A stretch of DNA of 64,000 bases from Microbacterium sp. lyk4-40-TSB-66 (GTDB taxonomy: Bacteria > Actinomycetota > Actinomycetes > Actinomycetales > Microbacteriaceae), in contig NZ_JARVRW010000011.1 in NCBI RefSeq assembly GCF_030209475.1, positions 98,805-162,804 of the forward strand, read 5' to 3'. The notes below the pieces were generated by a model. The model searched no databases and had not been told where the DNA came from. It saw only the letters and a program-made list of their open reading frames with translations. Shown one piece after another: positions 53,001-64,000 of this stretch. A program made the position numbers and the translations under genes. How positions within the stretch are numbered: position 1 is the first letter of the stretch; every line of letters begins with the position of its first letter.

Positions 53001-53779
53001 GCCTCGGGCTGCGGACGATCGCGCTTGGCGTCCTCGTCGGCGGCCAGCGTGCCGAGGTACAGCTCGATGACGCGGGGGTCGGTGAGAAGCTCTCGACCGG
53101 TTCCCGTGTACGCGTCCTTGCCCTGGTCGAGCACGTAGGCGCGGTGGCAGATCTGCAGGCATCGGCGCGCGTTCTGCTCGACCATGATGATCGTCACGCC
53201 CGCGCGGTTGATCTCGGCCACGCGCAGGAACGTCTCGTCCTGGCGCACGGGGGAGAGACCGGCCGACGGCTCGTCGAGCAACAGCACCGAGGGGTCCATC
53301 ATGAGCGCGCGGCCCATGGCGACCATCTGGCGCTCGCCGCCCGAGAGCGATCCGGCGCGCTGCCGGCGCCGCTTGGCCAGCTCGGGGAACAGCCCGCTGA
53401 CGAACTCGAAGCGCTCCGCGAACACCTTGGGCCGCTGGAAGAGACCCATCTGCAGGTTCTCTTCGATCGACAGGCTCGGGAACACGTTGTTGTTCTGCGG
53501 CACCATGCCGACGCCCTTGCCGACGAGCTTGTCGGCCTTGAGCGAGGTGATGTCCTCGCCGTTGAGCAGCACGGCGCCGCTGCGGATCTTCACCTGGCCG
53601 AAGATGGCCTTCAGCAGCGTCGACTTGCCCGCGCCGTTGGGGCCGATGATGCCGATCAGGTCGCCCTGGTAGGCGTCGACCGTGCACCCGTTGAGGATGT
53701 TCACACCCGGCAGGTACCCGGCGACGAGGTCGTCGGTACGCAGCACCGCGGTGCGCGTGGTGGTGGCGGTGTCGGCCAT
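52997..53779 (-). CDS. livF: ABC transporter ATP-binding protein LivF-type
   Basis: 260 residues. Walker A GPNGAGKSTLLKA (about 45-57), Q-loop MVPQNNNVF, signature LSGGERQMVAMGRA, Walker B VLLLDEPSAGLSP and the H-loop replaced by Q in IIMVEQNAR, as normal for LivF proteins. It energises the importer with LivG. ATGA overlap with livG upstream. Confidence 0.93.
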   Translation of the reverse strand: MADTATTTRTAVLRTDDLVAGYLPGVNILNGCTVDAYQGDLIGIIGPNGAGKSTLLKAIFGQVKIRSGAVLLNGEDITSLKADKLVGKGVGMVPQNNNVFPSLSIEENLQMGLFQRPKVFAERFEFVSGLFPELAKRRRQRAGSLSGGERQMVAMGRALMMDPSVLLLDEPSAGLSPVRQDETFLRVAEINRAGVTIIMVEQNARRCLQICHRAYVLDQGKDAYTGTGRELLTDPRVIELYLGTLAADEDAKRDRPQPEA

Positions 53780-54711
53780 CAGAGCTTGCCGTCCTTCTCG
53801 TCGGCGATGAGCTCCGCTTCCGCCTCGGCGGCGGCCTCGGACTGGATGGTCTCGAGCTGCGACGTGGTCATGTCGCCGAGATCGGTGTCGTGGTGGGCGC
53901 CCAGGTAGGCGTCGATGACGGCCTGGTCGCTCATCACGGTGTCGGGCGGACCCTCGGCGACGACGCGCCCCTCGGCCATGACGACGACCCAGTCGGAGAT
54001 GTGACGCACCATGTGCATGTCGTGCTCGACGAACAGCACGCTCATCCCCTCCTTCTTCAGGTCGAGGATGTGCCCGAGCAGGCTCTGCGTCAGCGCGGGG
54101 TTCACGCCGGCCATGGGCTCGTCGAGCATGACCAGCTTCGGGTCGCTCATGAGCGCGCGGGCCATCTCGAGGAGCTTGCGCTGGCCGCCCGAGAGCGACG
54201 CGGCGAAGTCCTCGCGCTTGGCATCCAGCTTGAACCGGCGCAGCAGGTCGTCGGCCCGATCGGTGTTCGCCTGCTCCTGCGAGCGCCAGGTCGAGGGGAT
54301 CAGGGCGCGGAAGATGTTCTCGCCCTTCTGCCCGCGGGCGCCGAGCAGCATGTTCTGCAGCACCGACAGGCGCCCGAGTGACTTGGTGAGCTGGAAGGTG
54401 CGCACCATCCCCTTGCGCGAGACCCTGAACGCGGGGACACCGGCGAGGTTCGACCCCTCGAAGCTCCAACGACCCGTGTTGGGCTTGTCGAAGCCGGTCA
54501 GCAGGTTGAACAGCGTCGTCTTGCCGGCACCGTTCGGGCCGATCAGAGCGGTGATCTGTCCGCGCGGGATCTCGAGGTGCTCGACGTGGACGGCCTTGAG
54601 CCCGCCGAACTGCCGGGTGACGCCGTCGGCGACGACGATCGGGTCGACCTTGGCGCAGCCGGGGCCGACATCGCCCTTGACGAGCGGGTGGGTGAGGGTC
54701 GTGTCAGACAT
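53779..54711 (-). CDS. livG: ABC transporter ATP-binding protein LivG-type
   Basis: 310 residues. Walker A GPNGAGKTTLFNLLTGF, signature LSGGQRKLLEMARAL, Walker B LVMLDEPMAGVNP and VLFVEHDMHMVRHISD. The C-terminus carries an unusual acidic Ala/Glu extension (about 285-310). It overlaps livM by eight bases and livF by four. Confidence 0.93.
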   Translation of the reverse strand: MSDTTLTHPLVKGDVGPGCAKVDPIVVADGVTRQFGGLKAVHVEHLEIPRGQITALIGPNGAGKTTLFNLLTGFDKPNTGRWSFEGSNLAGVPAFRVSRKGMVRTFQLTKSLGRLSVLQNMLLGARGQKGENIFRALIPSTWRSQEQANTDRADDLLRRFKLDAKREDFAASLSGGQRKLLEMARALMSDPKLVMLDEPMAGVNPALTQSLLGHILDLKKEGMSVLFVEHDMHMVRHISDWVVVMAEGRVVAEGPPDTVMSDQAVIDAYLGAHHDTDLGDMTTSQLETIQSEAAAEAEAELIADEKDGKL

Positions 54712-55684
54712 TGAACGACAGCTCCTTCTTGTTGCCGAAGATGCCCTGTGGTCGGAAGATCACCAGGAGCATCAGTCCGATGCCGACGAGGATGAAGCGC
54801 ACCTGCCCCGTCTGCGTGCTGGACATGAAGCCCAGGATGCCGACGTCGCGCAACCCCACGATGATGCCGTTCGACAGCGACAGGAGCACCCAGAACAGCA
54901 TCGATCCGACGATCGGGCCGAGCAGGGTCGCGGCCCCGCCGAGCAGGAGGGCGGTCCAGATGAAGAACGTCAGCGCCGTTCCGTAGTTACCGGGCTGCAC
55001 GGCGCGGGGGAGGATGAACACCACGCCCGCGAGGCCGCCCATGACACCACCCAGCACGAGAGCCTGCATCTTGTAGGAGTAGACGTTCTTGCCGAGGCTG
55101 CGCACGGCGTCCTCGTCCTCGCGGATGCCCTTGACCACGCGGCCCCAGGGGCTGCGCATCAGGAGGTAGACGAGGATCGTGGCGATGATGACGAGGCCCC
55201 AGCCGAAGACGCGGACCCACCAGTCGTTCGCCGAGTAAGTCCACGGCCCGATGCCGTAGGTGCCGGCGGGCAGGGGGTTCAGCGCCTGGAACTCGCGGTT
55301 GTAGCCGTTCAGGCCCTGCGAGCCACCGGTGATGTCGGTCAGACCCACGGTCGACACGACGTAGCGCACGATCTCTGCCGCTGCGATCGTGACGATCGCG
55401 AGGTAGTCGGCGCGCAGACGCAGGGTCGGGATGCCGAGAAGGAACGCGAAGAGCACCGAGGCGGCGATGGCGATGAGGATGGCGAGCCACACCGGTGCCG
55501 AGAGCGAGAGCGTCGCGATGGCGAAGGCGTAGGCGCCGACGGCCATGAAGCCCGCCTGACCGAAGTTGAGCAGACCCGCGTAACCGAAGTGCACGCTGAG
55601 TCCGATGGCGGCGAGGGCGTAGGCCGCGGTGGTCGGGCTGATGAGCTCGCCCGCGGCGTTGTTGAAGATCGAAAACCAGTCCAT
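54704..55684 (-). CDS. livM: ABC transporter permease LivM-type
   Basis: 326 residues from ATG (MDWFSIFNNAAGEL) with GAGGAAAG upstream. About eight or more membrane helices; AAIGLSVHFGYAGLLNFGQAGFMAVGAY (in parts) is the LivM signature and the EAA-like loop contains PWGRVVKGIREDEDAVRSLGKN. A TTG 15 bases upstream overlaps the livH stop, but the ATG has the better site. Confidence 0.93.
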   Translation of the reverse strand: MDWFSIFNNAAGELISPTTAAYALAAIGLSVHFGYAGLLNFGQAGFMAVGAYAFAIATLSLSAPVWLAILIAIAASVLFAFLLGIPTLRLRADYLAIVTIAAAEIVRYVVSTVGLTDITGGSQGLNGYNREFQALNPLPAGTYGIGPWTYSANDWWVRVFGWGLVIIATILVYLLMRSPWGRVVKGIREDEDAVRSLGKNVYSYKMQALVLGGVMGGLAGVVFILPRAVQPGNYGTALTFFIWTALLLGGAATLLGPIVGSMLFWVLLSLSNGIIVGLRDVGILGFMSSTQTGQVRFILVGIGLMLLVIFRPQGIFGNKKELSFNV

Positions 55685-55695
55685 GTCGTCTTTCC

Positions 55696-57042
55696 TCAAC
55701 CGATCCGCTCTTTACGACCGAGCACACCTTGCGGCCGGAACAGCAGCACGCCGATGAGCACGATCAGGGCCACCGCGTACCGCAGGTCGGGTGGGATGAC
55801 GATGGTCGACAGTTCCGTGATGATGCCGATGATGAGCGAGCCCACGAGCGCGCCGAACGCGCTCCCGAGTCCGCCCAGCGTGACCGCGGCGAACAGCAGC
55901 AGAAGGATGGCGAAGCCCATGTCCCACGTGACGCCGCGGTAGAGGCCGTAGAGGACGCCGGAGAGGCCCGTGAGCGCACCCGCGAGCACCCAGACGATGC
56001 GGATCACCCGGTCGACGTTGATACCGGATGCGGCGGCGAGCGACGCGTTGTCGCTCACCGCGCGGGTCGCCTTGCCGATGCGCGTGCGGGTGAGGAAGTA
56101 CCCGACGAGGCCGAGCATCACGATGCTGATGCCCATGCTGATGATCGAGGTGAGCGTCACCGTGACGGGGCCGATGGTGACGTTGTCGGTGATCCCGGTC
56201 GCGATGTTGCGCGTTCCGCCGTCGAAGAAGTACAGGTACAGGTAGCGCAGCACGATCGACAGACCGATCGTGACGATCAGCACTTGGACCAAGCCCACCC
56301 CGCGTTTTCGCAGCGGTTTGAACAGCACGGCATCCTGAGTCCAGCCGAGCGCGGCCGAGAGCACCACCGTCAGCAGGATCGCCAGCAGCAGGTTCCAGCC
56401 CATCGCCGTGAAGACGTAGAAGATGATCGCGCCGAAGGTGAGCATCTCGCCGTGGGCGAAGTTGTTCACGCCGGTCGTTCCGAAGATCAGCGAGATGCCG
56501 ATCGCGGCCAGTGCCAGCAGAAGGCCGAAGTTCAGGCCGTAGAAGAAGCGAGAGAAGAGCGTGTCCCAGATGGTTCCGCTGGCCGCCGTGCCCTCACCCG
56601 TCGGGAAAAGCACGTTGACCGTGTTGGTCGTGCCGATCGTGACGTCGCGGGTGACGTTGTCGGGGTCGCGCGGAGCGACGCCGTCGGGCAGCGTGTCCAC
56701 CTGCAGCTCGGCCGTGTACTCGCCGGGTCCGGGGACGGCCACCGCCCAGCGCCCATCGGCGCCGGTCGTGCCGGTCTCGGAGAAGCCCGAACCGGAGACG
56801 AGCACCTCGACGCCCTCGACCGGGTCGTCGCCCGCGCGGATGATGCCTCCGATCGAGAATTGGGTCGAGACGTCACCGGTGCCCGCCGATGCGGCGGGGG
56901 TGGGCGCCTGCGTGGCCTGCGCCATCGCGGGTGACGCGAAGAACAGGCTCATGACGGCGATCGCGCTCGCGAAGAGCGAGACGATCACGGCCAGGCGGGA
57001 CAAAGTTCGCGATCGTATCGCGGTGGGGGAGGAATGACCCAC
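55696..57042 (-). CDS. livH: LivH-type permease fused to a signal peptide and carboxypeptidase-regulatory-like domain
   Basis: 448 residues, GTG start with GGAG five bases upstream; LivH is normally about 290. The first 42 residues are a signal-peptide-like helix ending ASPAMAQA. Residues about 55-155 form a CarboxypepD_reg-type beta-sandwich (GGIIRAGDDPVEGVEVLVSG, TGADGRWAVAVPGPGEY). The permease follows (about 165-448) with FGLLLALAAIGISLIFGTTG and GATRAVSDNASLAAASGI-type loop. The added domain would be outside the membrane, possibly meeting the substrate or binding protein. Confidence 0.88.
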   Translation of the reverse strand: MGHSSPTAIRSRTLSRLAVIVSLFASAIAVMSLFFASPAMAQATQAPTPAASAGTGDVSTQFSIGGIIRAGDDPVEGVEVLVSGSGFSETGTTGADGRWAVAVPGPGEYTAELQVDTLPDGVAPRDPDNVTRDVTIGTTNTVNVLFPTGEGTAASGTIWDTLFSRFFYGLNFGLLLALAAIGISLIFGTTGVNNFAHGEMLTFGAIIFYVFTAMGWNLLLAILLTVVLSAALGWTQDAVLFKPLRKRGVGLVQVLIVTIGLSIVLRYLYLYFFDGGTRNIATGITDNVTIGPVTVTLTSIISMGISIVMLGLVGYFLTRTRIGKATRAVSDNASLAAASGINVDRVIRIVWVLAGALTGLSGVLYGLYRGVTWDMGFAILLLLFAAVTLGGLGSAFGALVGSLIIGIITELSTIVIPPDLRYAVALIVLIGVLLFRPQGVLGRKERIG

Positions 57043-57138
57043 GGAATCTCCAGTTCGGCAGCGCTGACGAAGTCGTCCCGTCAGCTTCGACGGTCGACGC
57101 TACGAGCGTAATGTGTCGCGGGTGTTTCGCCGACCGCG

Positions 57139-57152
57139 TCGTTAGCGAACCG
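57139..57152. promoter_or_regulatory. TCGTTAGCGAACCG motif upstream of livH
   Basis: Matches TCGTTAACGAACGG at 50668 in 12 of 14 positions. It lies about 97 bases upstream of the livH start, in the 256-base divergent region shared with guaB. Confidence 0.4.
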
Positions 57153-57217
57153 TGTTGTGCCCGCTTCGCATGGCGGCCAGTGTTCACGGGAATGTTTCCC
57201 AGCCTCCCGACGCTTAG

Positions 57218-58801
<1,584 letters not shown>

Positions 58802-58815
58802 CGCGTTCTTCACGG

Positions 58816-58842
58816 CGGGCCGGGCAGTGACTGCCCGGCCCG
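58816..58842 (+). terminator. guaB terminator
   Basis: A 12-bp perfect stem CGGGCCGGGCAG with a TGA loop starts 15 bases after the guaB stop. Confidence 0.8.
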
Positions 58843-58874
58843 TCGTCGTCGGAGGGTGGCGCTACGCTGTGCGC

Positions 58875-59537
58875 ATGATCCGGCGGAGGAGTCACCCCGA
58901 CGCGTCGGTGTCGGCGCGGCGCACCGAGGCCTTCACCGACGGGGTCTTCGCGATCGCCGCCACCCTGCTCGTGCTGGGGCTGACCGACCAGCCGCTGGGC
59001 TCGGTCACCACCGACGCCGACCTCTCCGCCGCGCTGCGCGATCTGGCGCACCCGGTGTTCTCGTTCGCGATCAGCTTCCTCATCCTGTGCCTGATGTGGA
59101 TGACGCACGTGCGCCAGTTCGAGTACATCGCCCGCATCGATGCCCTGGGCATGTGGATCAACAGCTTCCGTCTGCTCTTCGTCGTGCTCGTGCCGTTCAC
59201 GTCGTCGCTGAACACGACCTACGCCGATCTCTTCCTCGGACGGGTGCTCCTCCCCGTCAACTTCTTCCTCGCGATTCTTCTCGGGTGGATCCAGTGGGTG
59301 TGGGCCGTCCGCTCCGACGCGATCCCCGACCTCTCGCGCGACGACGCACGCCGCGTCGGGCGGGCGGGCCTGAGCGCCATGCTCCTGAGCGTCGTGGCGG
59401 TCGCGTTGAGCCCCCTCGTGGGCTCGATCGCCTTTCTCGTCTTCTTCTTCGACGGACTGCTGACGCGACTTCTGCGGGGCGGCAACGCGCCGATCGAGCT
59501 CTCCCCCGCCGACGATGAGGTCGGAGGGCGCGGGTAG
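58875..59537 (+). CDS. TMEM175-family (DUF1211) membrane protein
   Basis: 220 residues from ATG (MIRRRSHPD). The family signature RTEAFTDGVFAIAATLLVL (RxxxFxDGVFAIAxTLL) is in the first helix, followed by about five more helices. Bacterial TMEM175 proteins are potassium-permeable channels; this one carries a single six-helix repeat. It has a short soluble tail. It sits 9 bases before guaB3, apparently by chance rather than shared function. Confidence 0.87.
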   Translation: MIRRRSHPDASVSARRTEAFTDGVFAIAATLLVLGLTDQPLGSVTTDADLSAALRDLAHPVFSFAISFLILCLMWMTHVRQFEYIARIDALGMWINSFRLLFVVLVPFTSSLNTTYADLFLGRVLLPVNFFLAILLGWIQWVWAVRSDAIPDLSRDDARRVGRAGLSAMLLSVVAVALSPLVGSIAFLVFFFDGLLTRLLRGGNAPIELSPADDEVGGRG

Positions 59538-59546
59538 GCTGGGCGG

Positions 59547-60668
59547 GTGACCATGGAGATCGATCTCGGCCGCGCGAAGCGCGCCCGCCGCGCCTACACC
59601 TTCGACGACATCGCCGTCGTGCCGTCGCGGCGCACGCGCAACCCCGAAGACGTCTCGACCGCGTGGACGATCGACGCGTTCTCGTTCGAGATCCCCGTCC
59701 TGGGTGCCCCCATGGATTCCGTCGTCAGCCCCCGCACGGCCATCGAGCTCGGTCGGCTCGGCGGTCTCGGCGTCCTCGATCTCGAGGGGCTGTGGACCCG
59801 CTACGACGACCCCGAGCCGCACCTGGCCGAGATCGCGACGCTCCCCGAGGCTGACGCGACCCGCCGCATGCAGGAGCTCTACACCGAGCCGATCAAGCCC
59901 GAGCTGGTGCGCGACCGCCTCGCCGAGGTGCGCGACGCGGGCGTCCCCGTGGCCGGGGCCCTGACCCCCCAGCGCACGCAAGACCTCTACGAGACCGTCG
60001 TCGCGGCCGGCGTCGACCTCTTCGTCATCCGCGGCACCACCGTGTCGGCGGAGCACGTCTCGAAGGTCGCCGAACCGCTGAACCTCAAGAAGTTCATCTA
60101 CGACCTCGACGTGCCCGTGATCGTCGGCGGTGCCGCCACGTACACCGCCGCCCTGCACCTCATGCGCACGGGCGCCGCGGGCGTGCTCGTCGGCTTCGGT
60201 GGGGGAGCGGCCTCGACCACCCGGGCGACCCTCGGTCTGCACGCCCCGATGGCCACCGCCGTCGCCGATGTCGCCGGAGCGCGGCGCGACTACCTCGACG
60301 AATCGGGCGGCCGGTACGTGCACGTCATCGCCGACGGCGGCGTGGGCACCTCGGGCGACATCGTGAAGGCCCTCGCCATGGGCGCGGATGCCGTCATGCT
60401 CGGCGTCGCCCTGGCTCGCGCGACCGACGCGCCCGGACGCGGCTTCCACTGGGGCCCCGAGGCGCACCACGCCAAGCTACCGCGCGGCCGTCGAGTCGCC
60501 GTCGACCGCGTCGGGCCGCTCGAACAGATCCTCTACGGCCCGGCGCCCGTCGCCGACGGTACCGCCAACCTCATCGGGGCGCTGAAGAAGTCGATGGCCA
60601 CTACCGGCTACTCCGACCTCAAGGAGTTCCAGCGCGTCGAGGTCGTCGTCGCCCCCTACGGTCACTGA
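59547..60668 (+). CDS. guaB3: GuaB3-family IMP dehydrogenase-related protein
   Basis: 373 residues without CBS domains. The barrel start YTFDDIAVVPSRRTR and the IADGGVGTSGDIVKALAMGADAVML block (in parts) match the IMPDH/GMPR fold. The loop that holds the catalytic Cys in GuaB (SICTTR) reads AASTTR here, so the nucleophile is Ser or absent, as in the related mycobacterial protein. Its activity is therefore unlikely to be ordinary IMPDH. Start is a GTG; an ATG six bases later is an alternative. Confidence 0.87.
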   Translation: MTMEIDLGRAKRARRAYTFDDIAVVPSRRTRNPEDVSTAWTIDAFSFEIPVLGAPMDSVVSPRTAIELGRLGGLGVLDLEGLWTRYDDPEPHLAEIATLPEADATRRMQELYTEPIKPELVRDRLAEVRDAGVPVAGALTPQRTQDLYETVVAAGVDLFVIRGTTVSAEHVSKVAEPLNLKKFIYDLDVPVIVGGAATYTAALHLMRTGAAGVLVGFGGGAASTTRATLGLHAPMATAVADVAGARRDYLDESGGRYVHVIADGGVGTSGDIVKALAMGADAVMLGVALARATDAPGRGFHWGPEAHHAKLPRGRRVAVDRVGPLEQILYGPAPVADGTANLIGALKKSMATTGYSDLKEFQRVEVVVAPYGH

Positions 60669-60678
60669 CCGGCACCGC

Positions 60679-61548
60679 ATGACATCCGCCCCCGCGACCG
60701 ATCCGGCGCCCCCGCAGATCTTCCCGCCCACCCTGCGGGAGGTGATGCTGCGGCCGCGCTGGATCGCGCTGCTGGCATTCTCTCTCGTCGTGGCGGGAGT
60801 CCTCGCGTGGCTCGGGCAGTGGCAGTTGGGTCGCGCGGTCGACACCTCGCCGCCCGAGCCGGGCATGACCGAGGTCGTCCGTCCGCTCGCCGACGTGGTC
60901 GAGCCGGGTGACTACCTCCCCGAACCCCTCGTCGGTCAGCGGGTCGAGGTGACGGGCACGTGGGTGGCATCCGATTTCATCGTCGTCTCCTCGCGGTACA
61001 ACGACGACGTCGAGGGGTACTGGGTCACCGGGCAGCTCCGCGTCGCCGGTGCCGAGGAACGAACCTCGGTCGCCGTGGCGACCGGCTGGACCCCGAGCCT
61101 CGACCAGGCGAACGCCGCCGCCGCCGAGCTCGAGCGACAGGTCGAGACCGACCCGACGGCGGTGGTCGAGGTCACCGGACGTCTGATCTCCGACGAGGGG
61201 CCGTCCGTGCCGCCGTCGGGCGCCGACCCGTACACCCTCACCCGGATGTCTCCCGCCATGCTGCTCGGCCGGTGGCACGACATCACCGACGTGAGCGTCT
61301 ACCGGCAGTACATCGCGTCGCAGACCGCCATCGGTCCGCTCGTCGACATCTCGTCGCCGGCGCCCGACGAGCGTTCACGGGTGAACTGGTTGAACATCTT
61401 CTACGCCGCCGAGTGGGCGGTCTTCGCCGGCTTCGCGCTCTACCTCTGGTACCGCCTCGCTCGCGACGCCTGGGAGAAAGAGGTCGAAGACCTCGAGGAC
61501 GAACAGTCCGAAGCCCTCGCGGCAGGGCCCCCAGTGTCTCGCGAGTAG
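60679..61548 (+). CDS. SURF1-family cytochrome oxidase assembly protein
   Basis: 289 residues. Two membrane helices bracket the protein (about 26-44 and 235-258). LGQWQLGR near the first and VTGTWVASDFIVVSSR and VEVTGRLISDEGPSVPP in the outer domain are SURF1-like. It helps insert haem a into cytochrome c oxidase. It directly follows guaB3. Confidence 0.87.
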   Translation: MTSAPATDPAPPQIFPPTLREVMLRPRWIALLAFSLVVAGVLAWLGQWQLGRAVDTSPPEPGMTEVVRPLADVVEPGDYLPEPLVGQRVEVTGTWVASDFIVVSSRYNDDVEGYWVTGQLRVAGAEERTSVAVATGWTPSLDQANAAAAELERQVETDPTAVVEVTGRLISDEGPSVPPSGADPYTLTRMSPAMLLGRWHDITDVSVYRQYIASQTAIGPLVDISSPAPDERSRVNWLNIFYAAEWAVFAGFALYLWYRLARDAWEKEVEDLEDEQSEALAAGPPVSRE

Positions 61549-61558
61549 ACTGGCATCC

Positions 61559-62076
61559 ATGCCCCGCGCCCCCAAGCTCGCCTCGTTCCCGGCGATCCGC
61601 GGAGCCCTGAAGTTCTACCAGATCTGCTCGATCATCACCGGCGTCGGCCTGCTGCTGCTGGTCGCGGAGATGATCCTGAAGTACACGCCCATTCACGTGG
61701 AGCTGTTCCTCGGCGGTTCCGGTGGCTTCCTGTGGTTCGCGGATGCCGTGCCCGGTCCCGACTGCCAGTGGTTCTCACTGTTCGTCCCGGGTGGCAGCGG
61801 TTGCGAGATCCTGTCGACCGGAGACGGCGTCAACGTCTCGCTCGCGATCCTCGTCGCCCACGGCTGGTTCTACGTGGTCTACCTCTTCTCGTGCTTCCGC
61901 GTATGGAGCCTCATGCGGTGGCCGTTCCGCCGCTTCGTGTTCCTCGCCCTCGGTGGCGTGGTGCCCTTCCTCTCCTTCATCCTCGAGGTGCGCACCGCCC
62001 GGAGCGTGCGCGCCTACCTCGCCGAGCGCGAAGCCGCCCAGGCCGACGCTCCCGTTCCCACCCCGGAAGGCAACCG

Positions 62077-62080
<4 letters not shown>
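61559..62080 (+). CDS. DUF3817 membrane protein
   Basis: 173 residues. Three membrane helices; [20 protein letters not shown] and the later [20 protein letters not shown] and [16 protein letters not shown] blocks are typical of DUF3817, which in actinobacteria commonly precedes guaA. Its GTG/TGA junction with guaA is an overlap of four bases. An insert with [20 protein letters not shown] replaces the usual short loop. Function unknown. Confidence 0.85.
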
Positions 62081-63657
<1,577 letters not shown>

Positions 63658-63683
63658 GCTTCGGCTGACTCCTGACCCCGCAA

Positions 63684-63785
63684 CGGCGTCGTCGTCCGGC
63701 TCCGGGGTGTCGCCTTCGAGTCAAGAGCGGGGCCCCTTCCCCGATTGACTCGAAGACGACACCCCTGCACCGGACGTCGTCGCCG
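63684..63785. repeat. Long imperfect inverted repeat after guaA
   Basis: Exact arm segments include GGGGTGTCG (63704-63712) with CGACACCCC (63757-63765), and CTTCGAGTCAA (63714-63724) with TTGACTCGAAG (63745-63755). The pairing continues outward to 63684/63785 with few mismatches. It starts 27 bases after the guaA stop and could terminate transcription, but it is far larger than the other terminators here. Confidence 0.75.
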
Positions 63786-64000
63786 TTGCTCTGTCGTCTG
63801 CCTGCGCGGGGTATGGGCGCGCCTGCGGCGCGCCGGGTGGAGGGCGGGGCCCCTACCCCGATCGACCTGGAGGGATGCGGCACTCTGCTCTCTGCGAGTG
63901 GTCGGCGCCGTTGGTCTGTCGTCTGCCTGCGCGGGGTAGGGGCGGGCCTGCGGCGCGCCGGGTGGAGGGCGGGGCCCCTACCCCGATCGACCCGGAGGGA
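63781..64000. repeat. 95-bp direct repeat reaching the window edge
   Basis: 63781-63875 and 63906-64000 are about 91/95 identical, a period of 125 bases. A shorter related segment (GCGGGGCCCC-type, 63728-63750) inside the inverted repeat looks like a third diverged copy. I see no convincing gene in the 343 bases after guaA; short open frames here cross the repeats and lack ribosome sites. Further copies may lie beyond 64000. Confidence 0.8.

Noticed and set aside
63745..63939. 64-codon open frame after guaA
   Set aside because: It crosses the direct repeat, has no ribosome site and no recognisable features.

Overview
The window is high-GC (about 70%), densely packed bacterial DNA. Its gene content and order point to an actinobacterium of the Microbacteriaceae, most likely Microbacterium or a close relative: rplM-rpsI-glmM, coaA, glmS-acpS-alr-tsaE-tsaB-rimI-tsaD, groES under double CIRCE control, and guaB/guaB3/guaA with a DUF3817 protein. 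The genus is inferred from layout and protein character only. I saw no tRNA, rRNA, CRISPR array, insertion sequence or prophage.

Layout. 0-14 kb: envelope and exopolysaccharide genes (a chain-length/tyrosine-kinase protein, two polyprenyl-phosphate sugar transferases, UDP-glucose dehydrogenase, a low-molecular-weight tyrosine phosphatase) mixed with Tat export genes (tatA-tatC on the minus strand, a TatB-like gene on the plus strand), a truncated LuxR/STAND regulator at the left edge, an XRE regulator and an AarF/UbiB kinase. 14-23 kb: two secreted PIG-L deacetylases, a PEBP protein, an OhrR-Ohr peroxide module with its operator, a CNNM/CorC transporter, a lipoprotein, an alpha/beta hydrolase and a CPBP protease. 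23-36 kb: conserved housekeeping genes for ribosomal proteins, amino-sugar synthesis, CoA, fatty-acid carrier activation, D-alanine and the t6A tRNA modification enzymes.

37-49 kb is the most unusual part. Two convergent transcription units meet at a shared terminator. The plus unit encodes two Asn/Asp/Ser/Thr-rich low-complexity proteins followed by two dynamin-like GTPases. The minus unit encodes a membrane-anchored Hsp70-like protein, a large ATP-binding LuxR regulator, a protein with an IniB-type N-terminal domain fused to the same Asn/Asp-rich module, and a four-helix membrane protein. This looks like an expanded relative of the mycobacterial iniBAC (envelope-stress, isoniazid-inducible) locus. 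Directly beside it lies groES with two CIRCE operators.

49-64 kb: a RarD transporter; a branched-chain amino-acid-type ABC importer whose binding-protein gene lies on the plus strand and converges on livHMGF plus a lipoprotein gene; then guaB, a TMEM175-like channel, guaB3, SURF1, a DUF3817 protein and guaA. The right edge carries a large inverted repeat and a 95-bp direct repeat.

A 7-mer, GGATGCC/GGCATCC, recurs roughly five times more often than base composition predicts and overrides normal codon choice in both orientations. It is one of the more interesting sequence-level signals here.
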